From NCBI GenBank assembly GCA_947044365.1, contig OX345648.1:4096096-4160095 (forward strand): DNA of 64,000 nucleotides, written 5' to 3'. Each line of letters begins with the position of its first letter. The stretch's first letter is position 1. The DNA comes from Petrosia ficiformis (taxonomy: Eukaryota > Porifera > Demospongiae > Haplosclerida > Petrosiidae). Shown here piece after piece: positions 23,216-34,880 of the stretch. A program made the position numbers and the translations under genes. The notes below the pieces were generated by a model. That model was not told where the DNA came from, did no database searches, and saw only the letters and a list, made by a program, of their open reading frames with translations.

Positions 23216-24440
23216 ATACTAATAGTGCATTTGAAGATCAAAAAGAATTATCCTTTCTATTTCATAAACCTCATCACAATGCATTGTCTTTGAAGCTTCT
23301 ATATTGGCTTTATTCTCAAGAAGTTCCAAGTATTTCAGGCATTTTTGCTTGTCACTATAAACTATTTCTGTTCGATTAACTGTATTTTTCAGACCTTGAT
23401 AGCGATGTTGCACATGCTGGTTTTTTAATGGAATCAATATAGAGAGTAGAATTGCACCATATTCAAATATCTTGATGGACTTTCGATAAAGAATACCATC
23501 ATAAGCAATATTAAAGAATGTTTCGGTTAGAAAATACAGCATTGTTTCTGAACCAGTCTTCAGAAGTTCATGTTGATATACAATGTAAATGCTAGATGCC
23601 ATATCTGTCACTTTCTTTATAGCTTCGGATAACCCATGACGTACTTGAGATGATATCACTTCTAATAATTCGACAAACTCACTACCAACAGAAATGTCAT
23701 ACTCGTAGCTAAACATTCCAACAAATGGAGATAGCAGGTCTATAACAGTATAACTGCCTTGCCATGTGGATCCTCTCTACACCTATAGTGATATGCACAA
23801 GCAGCATCTCGTATCCGTAAGATCACTTGTGCCTCTATGCATGCTTTCAGTGTGTTGCTTATTTGGGTTCCACTTCGATCTCGTATTGCATCAACAGGAA
23901 TCTGAGCACAGCGACCACCTGAACGCCAGTAAGCAAAACTGTTCTCTCGACTCATGAAAACTGTGTCAAGTGATGATTTCCTTTCAATGTATACATCAAA
24001 ACGAAACAAGCCATTCTCCATCTTGATGAAATAAATACTGAAGGAACTGTGATGGATAACTGCTGGGTAAAACTTTTCAAATGATTGAGATACTCGCATG
24101 CGAATCTGATCCTGGTCTTTCTCGGTTAGAGGTATACCTTCCTCCACAAGGCAGTCGTCTGTTATCCCAAAGTGTACAGTTCCATACCTGGAATTGAGCA
24201 TAGCATTGAACTCCTTTTTCCAGTCTTCGCCAATTTTCCTGCAAATTTCACTAACAAATTTAATCTTGGCATCTTGTTTTCGATTAAGCTGTTGTAGACT
24301 CTTATACTCGTGGTGATCGGACTCAGGGGTGACCAACGTTCCAGGTTTTGTGATTGAACGATCAGGTTTCTGAGGCTGAAGGGGGTCACCGGGTCAACAG
24401 TAGTCGGCTGACTCGGCTCAACAAGTTTTTGTTTGTACAT
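23216..24440 (-). pseudogene. Schlafen/AlbA_2-like gene, frames broken (possibly intron-containing)
   Basis: Read on the minus strand, an open frame (about 24380-23740) encodes a Glu..EYK start (PESDHHEYKSLQQ) followed by a Phe-Gly-Ile-Thr-Asp-Asp core (GTVHFGITDD). It then has GIPLTEKD, a strand-rich section, and an RSGGRCAQIP segment. The order resembles the AlbA_2 DNA/RNA-binding domain of Schlafen-like proteins. The N-terminal ATG (24440) lies in another frame, separated by a 16 bp difference relative to copy 1. A third frame (about 23776-23219, 165 residues from its first Met) continues after a one-base shift near 23760 and is not recognised. No convincing splice sites bridge the shifts, so it is probably a decayed gene; small introns or assembly errors are alternatives. 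Family assignment is by motif resemblance only. Confidence 0.5.
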
Positions 24441-24460
24441 CGCTATAGTTGAAAAAGAAG

Positions 24461-26050
24461 CATTTGCGCATGCTCAGTACAAAGATCAGCATAATTATTA
24501 CAATAATTGTAGGAGTTGTAAATTCATTACTGTGGTCATCTTTTCTTTATTTATTTATTTATTTATTTATTTCAAAGTTCTTTAGACAGGGAAAGAAGCA
24601 TCAGTAAGGGTATACTGGTTTTCAGCAACGCCCTGTATATCGAGTCTTTGCTGTGTCATAGTGGAACGCAAGTATGTCTTCTCACTTTCTGATCATGAAT
24701 TTCTTTCTTCTCTACTGTCTCGGCTTGACTCAGTTCTCTGAATTACTAGGCATGCAATATTCGGTATCATTTTCAGTATTTACCTGTTCAATTTGGTCAA
24801 TCACTACCTAACTTGTGTTTACCTATTTTATTCAATATAATTTCCGATTTGGCTACCTAGAAACAGCGGGTGGAGGTTTGTCTAGTTTTAAAGATCTAAA
24901 TCTTATGGTTTCCTGCAAATGTCACAGGCAGTAGAGTCCCATTGTGGTGTATAAAGTGCATGCGATATACTTCAGGTTAGAAAGTACTAGATATGAGATG
25001 GGAGACATGCATGAGAAACATTACTGAATACCAAGATGTCCCCGGAACAAAATTATTTAAAATAACTAGGTAACTACAGTTGCCACAAGAGTAGTTGATC
25101 ATACAGGATAACAATTATAATAATCAATCAAACACTATTACTTCCGGCCAAATAGCAGGTATCTTGCATATTAGATTACCAAATAGAACAGAGTGGACAA
25201 AGGTGAGTTTTGGTAACAAATAACTAAAACAAAACACTGCAATGAACTGTGTTGGAATACATGTTTAGCCATTTACTGATACCAGGAAGCTTATTCTCAC
25301 ATGTTGGTGAACCAAAAACAATTATAATACAAACAAACATACATAACTTGTATAATAGATGAATATTATATCAATTAAAAATGTTGAAATCTAGTAGTGT
25401 TAGAATTTAAATCCACAAAGAAGTATAAACTCATAATTACGGAGATTTAGATGTTATCCTGCCTCAATTATCCTGTGCAATAGGAAATGATGATTAACTC
25501 AGAGTAGCCTAAACCAGAAAAAGAATAGTCATATCCAAGATGAATCTATATGAAGTATCTATGCTTAGCATTTCAACATGGCAAGAGAGTGGAACTCAAT
25601 AAGGGTTGAGATAATTACAAGTGAAGCGTGTACACATTATCTAATCAAAACCTTTATTGGCATACACAAGTGCCACATTAAATGCTTAATGCATCATGAA
25701 GACTGTTATAAAGCATATCAATTGACATTTCCAGTTGTATTTGCATAGATAGCTGTGCAATAAGCATTTAATTCAATTGAGCATTTATATCATTGAGCAA
25801 TAATAAAGTATCTCTTAAATGGCACAATGGTAATCTAGTGAATGAAGAACAAGATAAAAAGATGATCATATGATAGGAGATTAGAGAAGGCTAAGCAGCA
25901 CTAAAAATTAGACTTACAGTAATGGACAATAAAAAATCACCAAACAACAATAGTAATACTTTTGATAAAATTTAATACTGTCTATTATTGTAAGTTCAAG
26001 TTTTGTACATCATTTACACAATTAACAATTCATACGCATCTTGGTATATC
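24461..26050. other. Copy-2-specific 1.6 kb, no recognised gene
   Basis: No counterpart in duplication copy 1. Holds an (ATTT)n tract at about 24547-24575; otherwise only short unsupported frames. It may include the promoter of the minus-strand Schlafen-like gene. Confidence 0.5.
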
Positions 26051-26111
26051 ATTGTAATATCTCACTCTTTAGTATTTTTTGTATTGAAAGAAAACTAGTA
26101 CTTGGTGTTTA

Positions 26112-26214
26112 ATAATAGGCACTTTTAAATAGTCTAATATTCTTTTAGTTAATTTAAACTACACTATAACTTTGACCTAAAAGTGGTCATATTTGTCATA
26201 CAAAACAACACTAA
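26112..26214. mobile_element. MITE family M3, truncated
   Basis: Right half of the M3 element, ending CAAAACAACACTA. Compared with 9430-9593 it has the same order of motifs but lacks the left terminus. Confidence 0.55.
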
Positions 26215-26519
26215 TTTGTACAAATTTAAAGAGAACATTTCAAGTTGCTCACAGGAGTTGAATCATTTAGAAGCTTTATCAGAGGTGGTATAATTCCTGT
26301 ATTTATGATAAGGACTCTGTACTATGATCCATCCTCCATGATAATATCAAGAACATTTAGAGCTTGTTCACAAACATTAAGATGCTCTGATGTTAATAAC
26401 GTAATTAACATTGGAACAGCTCCTACAATAAAGTAAGACAGAGGAATGAAAATGCAACAATTATAACAAAGAAATGAATGAATATATAACTAACTAGATA
26501 GAGAGAGGGGGCACCGAGT

Positions 26520-27595
26520 GTATTATGAATAATAATAGTAACACAAATGACTAATGTTATTAACATACATGACTAATGTTACTAATAATAGTAACATACA
26601 TGACTAATATTAGTAACATATGCGACTGATTTTTACTAATAACATTAACATACATGAATTTTACTAACATTAGTAACATACATGACTAATGATAGCAACA
26701 TACATAATTAATGTTACTAATAATAACACACATGACTATTGTTACTAATAATAGTAACATACATGACTATGTTATTAATAATAGCAACATACATGAGTAA
26801 TGTTACTAACAATAGTAACACATGAGTAATGTTACTAATAATAGTAACACATGAGTAATGTTACTAATTATAGTAACACACAAGTAATTTTACTAATAAT
26901 AGTAACACATGAGTAATGTTACTAATAATAGTAACACACAAGTAATGTTACTAATAATAGAAACATATGTGACTAATAATAGTAACATACATGACCAATA
27001 TTAGTAATATATGTGACTAATTTTACTAATAATATTAACATAATTATATGACAATTTTTACTAACGAAAGTAACATATATGACTAACTTTCCTAATAATA
27101 GTAACACACATGACTAATGTTACTAATAATAGTAGAATACATGACTAATTTTACTAATAATAGTAACATACATACATGAATAAAGTTACTAACAATGGTA
27201 ATATACATGACTAACTTTCCTAATAACAGTAACATACATGACTAATCATAGGCAGCGGAAGAACTTAGTGATTGGTAGGGCTAAATTAAGCGCAAAGACT
27301 TGAGTTCAAAGATATAGACTTAGACTCACTTAGTTGACTATCGACGATGACTGCATATACTTGGTTTCATGGTACTTGATATGACTGATTTTGGTAAGTG
27401 TGCCTGAAATTTTGCTAATTGATTTATTAATGTTTTTTGGTTTATGATTGGTGGGGCTTAGTCCAGGTCCTTGAAACATTGGTGGGGCTTAAACCCATCA
27501 GCCCCACCTGTTCCGTCACCCTCGTGACTAATGTTACTAATAATAGTAGTATACATGACTAATTTTCCTAATAATAGTAACATAAATAACTATGT
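26520..27595. repeat. Minisatellite, about 31 bp unit, in importin-like intron
   Basis: Over 25 imperfect units built on ACTAATGTTACTAATAATAG followed by TAACATACATG. Each unit contains a short palindrome (GTTACTAATAATAGTAAC). The array is interrupted by unrelated sequence at about 27247-27530 and resumes afterwards. Confidence 0.9.
27247..27530. mobile_element. Probable insertion inside the minisatellite
   Basis: About 285 bp of unrelated sequence splits the tandem array. Its left edge contains GGCAGCGGAAGAAC and GGTAGGGCT; its right edge contains AGCCCCACCTGTTCCGTCAC, an imperfect inverse of the left. ATTGGTRGGGCT recurs inside. Inferred to be a small DNA element; no protein is encoded. 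Confidence 0.5.
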
Positions 27596-28057
27596 AGCAA
27601 CACAAATAATCATAATAATACTATCAAAACAACATACCATATTGTACAACTATTTTGGTTTGCATTGATGCAATGCTCCTCGTCACTGAAAAAACTTCTA
27701 ACTGAAGGACAGAACTAGGAATAAACAATTCAAATCTTTGACAAATTTTAGACATTATATTTGACATACTCCTCATGACATAAATAGTATGGGAACCAGT
27801 CCAACACTGTATGTAAAAATGTATAATAATGCACTCATTATAATGCAAATAAGGTTGAGATGAACTAAAGACTTCCATACAACCTTAGAAAAATACATAG
27901 TATGTATGCAGCCATACTTATGTAGGGTTATATGGAAGTAGTAATTTATGCTATCCCAACTTTGTTTGGATACTTTATTGGTTTTGATATCCTTACATGT
28001 TCTTTTATTTTTTACTTGTTATTTATGATATACTTTAATATAATAATACTATAGTCT

Positions 28058-28290
28058 GTTCACATTCATGATGACCTCGAAGTTAGGACTTTATATGTAC
28101 TTTAATGTATAGAGTATTATCATAAGGATTATATACGTAACTCAATAACGAAGCAATGGATCGAAATTTGACATACTCAAAAAAAAAATGGAAAAGGATA
28201 ATTGCTATAAAAATGGTGCAGGAAAAAAATTGTTGATCATCACAAACTAAAGTTACAAAAATTATTCTGAGATCATAATGAACATCAATA
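28058..28290. mobile_element. MITE family M4
   Basis: Begins GTTCACATTCATGATGACCT and ends with a diverged inverse (GATCATAATGAACATC). The interior has ACTCAATAACGAAGCAATGG. Other copies: 35216-35402, 40965-41062 (partial), 47447-47690. Confidence 0.65.
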
Positions 28291-28972
28291 ATGTTTATAA
28301 TATTTGGTGAGAGATAACTAACTCCCCTAATTACAAAATGCATAACAGCTGGTCAGAAATCACAGAGATGGATTTGTCATTAACAGCTGAACTACTTATG
28401 ATTAATTTATACAGTTTTATACATGTATGTTGAAATTTTCATACCTTATTGGTTATGACTTTTTGATAATATTTTCCTATTTGACAAGAAGAATAATTGT
28501 AGAACTCGTACACAGGCTTTGGCACCTAATCAACTGAAAAACTTTACGCTTTTCAGAAATGTCCAGATGTTGAACCTTTTTTATAATATCTTGAAGTGAG
28601 TATGTACTCACATCCTGTGTGATGTAATTAATGATTTATTAAAGGTGGTTTAACTTAGTGATAATTATGTTGATTTGACCCCCACGCATTGTGTGCAAAA
28701 GGGTTAAGTGACTGTCATGTGATTAAGAAATTGAAAAAAGACTTTACTATAGTTTAAACCTCATTTTGTAATCTATGATTTAATGTAGTGAAAAATGTTG
28801 TATTCAATTTGATCTCAGTATCAAGTAATTTTGTAGTATCGATAGAATCAAGTACTAAACAAGTACTAAACAAGTACTTGTGAACCGCACATGCACATAA
28901 GTACATGGTCTTGCTAATTATGAACAATGAGTGCTAGTAATAACAACTATGAAAACTCAAACAACTAACTAC

Positions 28973-29029
28973 TTTTGTTGCAAGCATTGATAAAACATAT
29001 AATTCGGCTTGCTTCTGTAAAATTATCGT
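28973..29029 (-). other. Possible extra N-terminal exon of the importin-alpha-like gene
   Basis: A 57 bp phase-0 segment bounded by CCTTCAG on one side and ACAAAA/GTAGTT on the other. It encodes a Gln/Leu-rich helix (TIILQKQAELYVLSMLATK) that could match the repeat before the first full armadillo. The resemblance is weak. Confidence 0.22.
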
Positions 29030-29159
29030 CTGAAGGCATGGTTCAATTTGCAGAAGTTGTGGATATGAAATTTTGGAATCAGTCTCAATGGCAGAATCAA
29101 TACTTATTTCAAGTAAATTGGAGTTTGGAATCAAAGAATAAAGTACTTCTGCTGTTGTA

Positions 29160-30578
29160 ACCGTTAAAAATATTATTCAATAACACTTAAACTAGTAAAA
29201 CCAAATTACAGAAATAAAGCTTTTCTGACATCATTTTGATCAAACATTTAAATTAAACACTATGTCTCCTGCAATGACACTGAGACTGGAATTATTGCAG
29301 AATCTCAAGGCATGACTGTATGCAGGAAACAATAGGCAAATTACAATAAACAGTTGTCAGGTGACCACTTACTCTTGCAGTACCAGGAAGTGGTCACCCC
29401 GAACCATAGGGTCTAGGAAGTTTATAGGATTAATTATATAGTAATCCACCCATCTCCTGCTTTCCTTACAAACCTGTTGAGTGCTTAAATCATTGTAGGT
29501 TCATTTTGGATAAACAAATTTGTTAACCAACTCTGGTAGATAAGTATATTCATTGTTGCCAGGACTCCAATTTCAGTCCCAGTATATACCAGTGCAGGAG
29601 ACACAGCACACTTTGTATGCTATCTTACTGTCATTTGTATAGGAAGTGAGACAGTATTGAGTTTGGATTCCCATAAATAATTATATGAAATTATACTAAT
29701 CTATTTCAGCCCTGATATATACACACATACAAATAGACCTTGTCTGCTTCTTCCTCCAACTCTCCTGCTCTCTGTTTATCCACCATTGTCTAATTTCTTT
29801 TGCTCCTCAATTTTTTAGTTTCTCCTACATTGGATGTTCTATTATTATCATAAACTTCCAAATATGGTAATCATCAGTTCTTACCAAAGTTGCTGTAGCC
29901 TCCCAAGAACGTGAAAACAGGAGATGGTCCGATGTTGCTGGGTCAGCAGACGACCATAATTATTAAACCGCATAAAGTCACGCCTTGAGATTTTGAAAAC
30001 AATAGGCAAATACAATGAAGAAGCCAAAATGTAAGCTTAGACTTATTTTTAGATCTTTCATATTTCATAAGCTTATATATAAAAAAATACAGAGTGAATA
30101 ATTTTTGAGACTGCATTGTCTTCCTTAACTGTGCTATCAATTATAATTATATAAAATATCACTGTTTTTTGACCATAGTGATCAAGTTACCATAGTGATC
30201 AAGTTAGAAACAAGGCACAAAATACCATTTTGCATAACGTCCCTTGCACAATCAATCAATATGAAGTCTAGTGTACAACATTATGATTACCATTGCTAAT
30301 AAACTTTTCTTTAAAACTGTACCATAATTTAAATTGCAATGATGTATATCTAATAAACTGACGAGAAAACAAATGATGAATAACATTTCACTACATGTAT
30401 TGATCCCAGCTGTGATAATTGTAGTGAATTCATAAATATAACTATACAATGTAGTGTTGTTTATAATTATTTTTTATTTATCTATAAAATGAACAGCCAT
30501 CAACTTTCTCCCAACAGCAGAAATACTTTTGTAAATACTAGATCTACCTTATAAATTCTGCATTTCATTTTCAATGTG
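29160..30578. other. Non-coding stretch upstream of the PSS array
   Basis: AT-rich; short frames on both strands lack splice or codon support. No gene recognised. Confidence 0.5.
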
Positions 30579-30778
30579 CTGTTTTATTTTGTTGCGTGAA
30601 CAAGTTTTTACAAAAAAGTTCTCGTTACTACCAAAAAAATACAGACTACAACTGAGCGTGTAAAAATCGAATTATAATACTTCTATTGTTTCATGGTTTG
30701 AATTGGAAGGCGGCCTCACAATAGTTTAAATGGGGCCGCCGCAATAATAATAATCTGTAATTTTCGACAAGGAAGAAG
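30579..30778 (+). promoter_or_regulatory. Putative PSS-A promoter region
   Basis: AT-rich sequence interrupted by a small GC-rich island (GGCGGCCTCAC and GGGGCCGCCGC, 30709-30742) ending about 37 bp before the first ATG of PSS-A. Similar small GC islands precede PSS-B and PSS-C. Placement is by position only. Confidence 0.35.
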
Positions 30779-31222
30779 ATGAAAGATGTTCATAGCACAA
30801 AAATATTCCCCAGGTTTGTCAATATCTCGCGTCCTTCTGCATTGCACACATGCATGCTGGTTGATAATTAATTTTCGATTTTTGTTTTTGTTCAGTTTAT
30901 CTTTTTGAATTTGTTTTACAGATGTCTTGCTGATTCTGTGATGCTAGCTGTTCTGGCAGTCATAATCTCATATTTACTATACATTGCACTTTATGATCAA
31001 TCCATAGATACCATTTACAATGTTAAAAGGTGAAGGAAGCATGCTCTAATAGGAGCAAGAATTAATTATGCATGTGTGTGGAGATCAATATACTTCTCTA
31101 TATACTTATGATCATTTATTGTAATAAATATTAAATAATAATCCTGCAGGGATGGCTGACATACAAAGCAAGGTAGGAGAATTATAACGTCTTTTCCTTG
31201 CATTTTTGCAATAGATGCATGG

Positions 31223-31258
<36 letters not shown>

Positions 31259-31269
31259 ATACGTATATA

Positions 31270-31339
<70 letters not shown>

Positions 31340-31346
31340 GTATATA

Positions 31347-31410
<64 letters not shown>

Positions 31411-32302
31411 TTGTTCATCTACAGATATAAATTATATCTGCATGATGAACATAAGTAATAGTAAACACTAGGAGAGCTGCTTATTTGAAAACTCACATTT
31501 CTAAATTATTTTCCTTCCATCACCTATATAAATTAACTCAATCTGCTAGGCAAGTGCTATATATTATATGTGTATGTATGATATATATAATTATATTTAT
31601 TTATATATTTAATATATATATATGTAATAAGGTCAAATGGGTGAATGTATATAAATATAATATTGTTTTCGTTGCAGGGGTGGTTTAGCAGTTGTGATTG
31701 GATTTGCTCTAATTGTAATAGGAATGGTTCATATGCCTGCTTTACCTTTTGTTAAACCTCATCCTAGTAAGTGCATGAGACATCTTTTATTCACTAAGCC
31801 ATTAGCAACACTATGGCTGGCTGATGGCCTATTTAAAATGATATCTATATCTATCTATCTTTTCTGCATTGTAGTTATTTGGAGGGCTGCTCTGTGTATC
31901 ACTATTCTCTACTGCCTCCTACTTCTTTTCACATTATTTCAGGTATATTAACTCTCTTCATTATTATTAAGCACATGCAAAGAAGGAGTAGTTATAGTAT
32001 ATTGTTTACTCATAGCTTATTACAAAATTAGCATTCATTGTGTGAATAAATACAACAATTATATATAGGAGAATGAAGAATTGACTAGCTGGTACTCACA
32101 CCTTGCATGAAAGTATTCAGGATGCCTATTAATATTTAGGGACAATGACCTATTATAATTATATTAATATTTCTATAATTATATTTTTTATTACTTTATG
32201 TGATCATGAACCTATGATACAGTTATGTATACAATAATTATATTACTTTGAATCATTATTATATAATCATAATAATTATCATATTTATTTATTTATATAT
32301 TA

Positions 32303-32334
<32 letters not shown>

Positions 32335-34317
32335 GACATATATATATATGACAAAATGTATACATTATACAGAGTATTGGTGATGTTCGGAAGTTTCTAA
32401 GATACTATGATTCAAACTTGGGTACTCCCTTACCAGAGAAGACTTATGCAGAGGATTGTCGTATCTATACCCCAGATCATCCAAATGGCTCCTTTGTTAA
32501 TGTTATGGATAAGATGGATGAGTTTGTTCCTGCTCATTTCTTTGGGTGGTATGTTAAGGTAAAGCCTTGCAATCAATCACTTAATTGTGATCTGACGACC
32601 ACATTACCTTAGTTAATTGTAGCGTATAGTATAAAGGTAATTAATGCCACTTCTGTATGATTTCAGTGATATGTTTGATTTTAGAATGGGACCTGATACA
32701 CATTTATACATATTTGACTCCTTATAATCCTCCATATATTACATTGAAATTTATGTCTAGTACAACACCATTATGAATAGAAGTACTCTCATGGTTAATT
32801 TCTTGCAGCACTGACAAAATTATAATTTTTAATTGTTAGTTGGTTTAAAGTAAATATAAGCAGGTGTCATAGAAACATTGTGATTATAATTATTATATAA
32901 TTTGTAATTACACTTCCATACATTTAATAACTATCACTGCAAACAGAAATTTGTGATATTCATGTACAGCGATATTTTACAAAATGGTGTTAAAATATGT
33001 TCATTCCTACATACGAAGAGAGTATTACAATACTCTCTGACAATCAAAATTATTTATAATTCCTCTTATGATTTGTTATATAGGCTTTACTGCTTCGTGA
33101 TGTATGGCAGCTTTATGTTTTAAGCATTGGATTTGAATTACTGGAATACACATTGGAATGTCAGTTGCCAAACTTTGGAGAGTGCTGGTGGGATCATGTA
33201 AGTTTTACACAGCCATATTTTTCACATTGCATTACATTAAGATTTAACAGTGGATATTGGACCTTCTATTATGTAATAGTCTGGGAATTTATTGTGGAAT
33301 GAAGACTTGTGAACTATTATCAATGAAGGTAACAATATATAGATTGCTGCTTTTTTCATCACAGTTAAAATCTCTTTATGTGTGTTTAGACATATGATTG
33401 GAGAGGATTGTGGAATAAACCTACATTCTCCAGGTATATATTATGCAGTGATCAAAATAAAAGTAACTGCTCACAATGTCATGCTTTCTCCTTTTGATAA
33501 TGTTTCTTCTCAGAACAAATGATGATGAACAATTTGTTTCATGCAAGGAAGAGAAAATGATTACATCAAAGGGCTCCTATAGTTTCACAAATTTTGTTAC
33601 TGTTGTGGTCGTTATGTTATTTGTAAGTGAGAATAAATATTAGTGTTATCTGGTACATACATCAAACATTTGAAATTGGGGGGGCTAAATACGAGAAATG
33701 ACCAAGCCACACCCCTGTCATACCCAAAGTCAAGCAGCTTTTTTTTTTGTTTTGTTTTGTTTAAGTAGATAGCTCTGCATGTCTTCAGGTATCGCTTTTG
33801 TGTCACCTATATACTCACTTGCCTTATCACCTTATATAATTTCATATACTGACTACATAAGCGTGTAGACAATTATTAGTGAATTACTTCATTAAGAATG
33901 TTTAATTTTTACAGACCACATTTCAGCAGCTGAATGTGTTCTATCTAAAAAGTATTCTCTGGGTACCTCCAAGTCATCATCTCAATTTATGTCGACAGCT
34001 GATGTTTGCATTCTGTGCACTTTGTGCTGCTTATGAACATCACGAATACATGAGGTGATTATATGGAAAAATTGATCTACTCATTTTTGTTATTTTCTTC
34101 TACATGCAGGATTGGAGATCCCAATGCAAAAATTGGTCGATTTACGTGGATGTTCTTTATAGCTATCAACTTTGAACTACTATTGGAAATCAAGTTTGGT
34201 TGGGACATACTCTCTATTCCTCCGCCAACAATAGCAATAGTTTTTTGGAGTTTATTCTTTATTGGTATTGCTGTCTGGGCAACATGGAAGTTCTACATTA
34301 AGCCATTAATTAGCTGA
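30779..34317 (+). CDS. PSS-A: phosphatidylserine synthase (PTDSS2-like), Lys at the feedback position
   Basis: Eleven exons join into a 392-residue frame: 30779-30813, 30922-31029, 31678-31766, 31875-31942, 32373-32558, 33084-33197, 33251-33328, 33390-33433, 33514-33622, 33915-34054, 34110-34317. All are bounded by GT-AG and phase-compatible. The family exchanges the head group of phosphatidylethanolamine for serine in ER membranes. Diagnostic blocks: [42 protein letters not shown] and [19 protein letters not shown], with hydrophobic membrane helices throughout. Two departures stand out: FVKPHP has Lys (31754-31756) where the family has Arg, and CNSLGIY has Ser for Gly (33278-33280). The N-terminus is short and lacks the YDDGT motif of PSS-D. 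Intron 2 contains a long TA tract. Confidence 0.92.
31218..31405. repeat. Long (TA)n tract with internal order, intron 2 of PSS-A
   Basis: About 190 bp of nearly pure TA with two occurrences of TACGTATATATAATTATATA about 79 bp apart, suggesting slippage or duplication of a larger block. Strong cruciform and slippage potential. Confidence 0.9.
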
Positions 34318-34790
34318 TATTCTGCATTCTTGATGGTTTTGTAATTATGACTTTTCGTTTCTTTTTTTTTGTTATAACTATGTCACTTTATGCACCTAAA
34401 TAGTAATGGCAATAACACATTTGTTTTAGCATAAGAACGTTTGTTCAACAGTATATAATCCACAGATTGTAAGAGTACTATAGCTAATTGCAGATATAAT
34501 TATTAGTTGGACTTTTGATTACTTTCTGATGGAAATTTTTTGTATGTATGCATTTGTGTGCACTGCATGGTTTGGTGCATATTCATACAACTTATCATTA
34601 ATTTTATTAATTATATTATTATATTAAGGCTTGGTTAAATTTACTTCATAAAGTCAAGGGTATTAATCAAGTTCCAGTGAATGGAGATACCAAACTGTAC
34701 AACTAATTGCTTAGTGTATAAACAAACTGTAGCCATACAAGTTTCCAGAACAATAATATTAATTTCCATAAAACAATGAAACAACGCTTG
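34318..34790. other. PSS-A 3' region
   Basis: AT-rich 3' flank of PSS-A. Parts (TATAACTATGTCACTTTATGC and AACGTTTGTTCAACAG) recur downstream of PSS-B at about 40835-40935, which marks the edge of the B/C duplication unit. Confidence 0.6.
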
Positions 34791-34880
34791 GAGCCGCAAA
34801 AACCGGGCTCTTGAATCGAGGTCGGGGTGAGGGCCCGCCGCCAATGAGCGCCAACTATGAACTCTTTCAAACTAAGAAAT
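34791..34880 (+). promoter_or_regulatory. GC-rich 5' module of PSS-B
   Basis: GAGGTCGGGGTGAGGGCCCG and CCGCCAATGAGCG lie just upstream of the first ATG. CCAAT (in CGCCAATGAG) is about 40 bp before the ATG. Two diverged copies precede PSS-C. Inferred promoter or 5' UTR. Confidence 0.4.

Larger units (their letters stand above)
16137..24460. repeat. Segmental tandem duplication, copy 2
   Basis: Partner of bases 1-8480, same orientation. It lacks the 290 bp upstream segment present in copy 1 and the pair of MITEs found downstream of copy 1. It keeps the full Schlafen-like region on the minus strand. After 24460 there are about 1.6 kb (24461-26050) with no counterpart in copy 1. Short homology then resumes at 26051, matching 8485. 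Confidence 0.95.
26226..27880 (-). pseudogene. Importin-alpha-like armadillo exons with a nonsense codon
   Basis: Two minus-strand exons splice in frame. The upstream one (about 27.85-27.64 kb) encodes LQLEVFSVTRSIASMQTKIV and ends at donor TATG/GTATGT (27638). The downstream one starts after acceptor ATTGTAG (26422) and continues GAVPMLITLLTSEHLNVCEQ, then IIPPLIKLLND. These match the first three armadillo repeats of importin-alpha (LQFE..W.LTNIAS..Q...V...GAVP). An in-frame TAG at 26322-26324 interrupts the second exon, and Trp/Asn positions typical of NLS-binding repeats are replaced. A weaker candidate exon lies at 28973-29029. The 1.2 kb intron holds the 31 bp minisatellite. Probably a non-functional paralogue. 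Confidence 0.65.

Noticed and set aside
26520..27240. CRISPR-like regular repeats
   Set aside because: Units are contiguous and imperfect with no unique spacers. This is a minisatellite in a eukaryotic intron.
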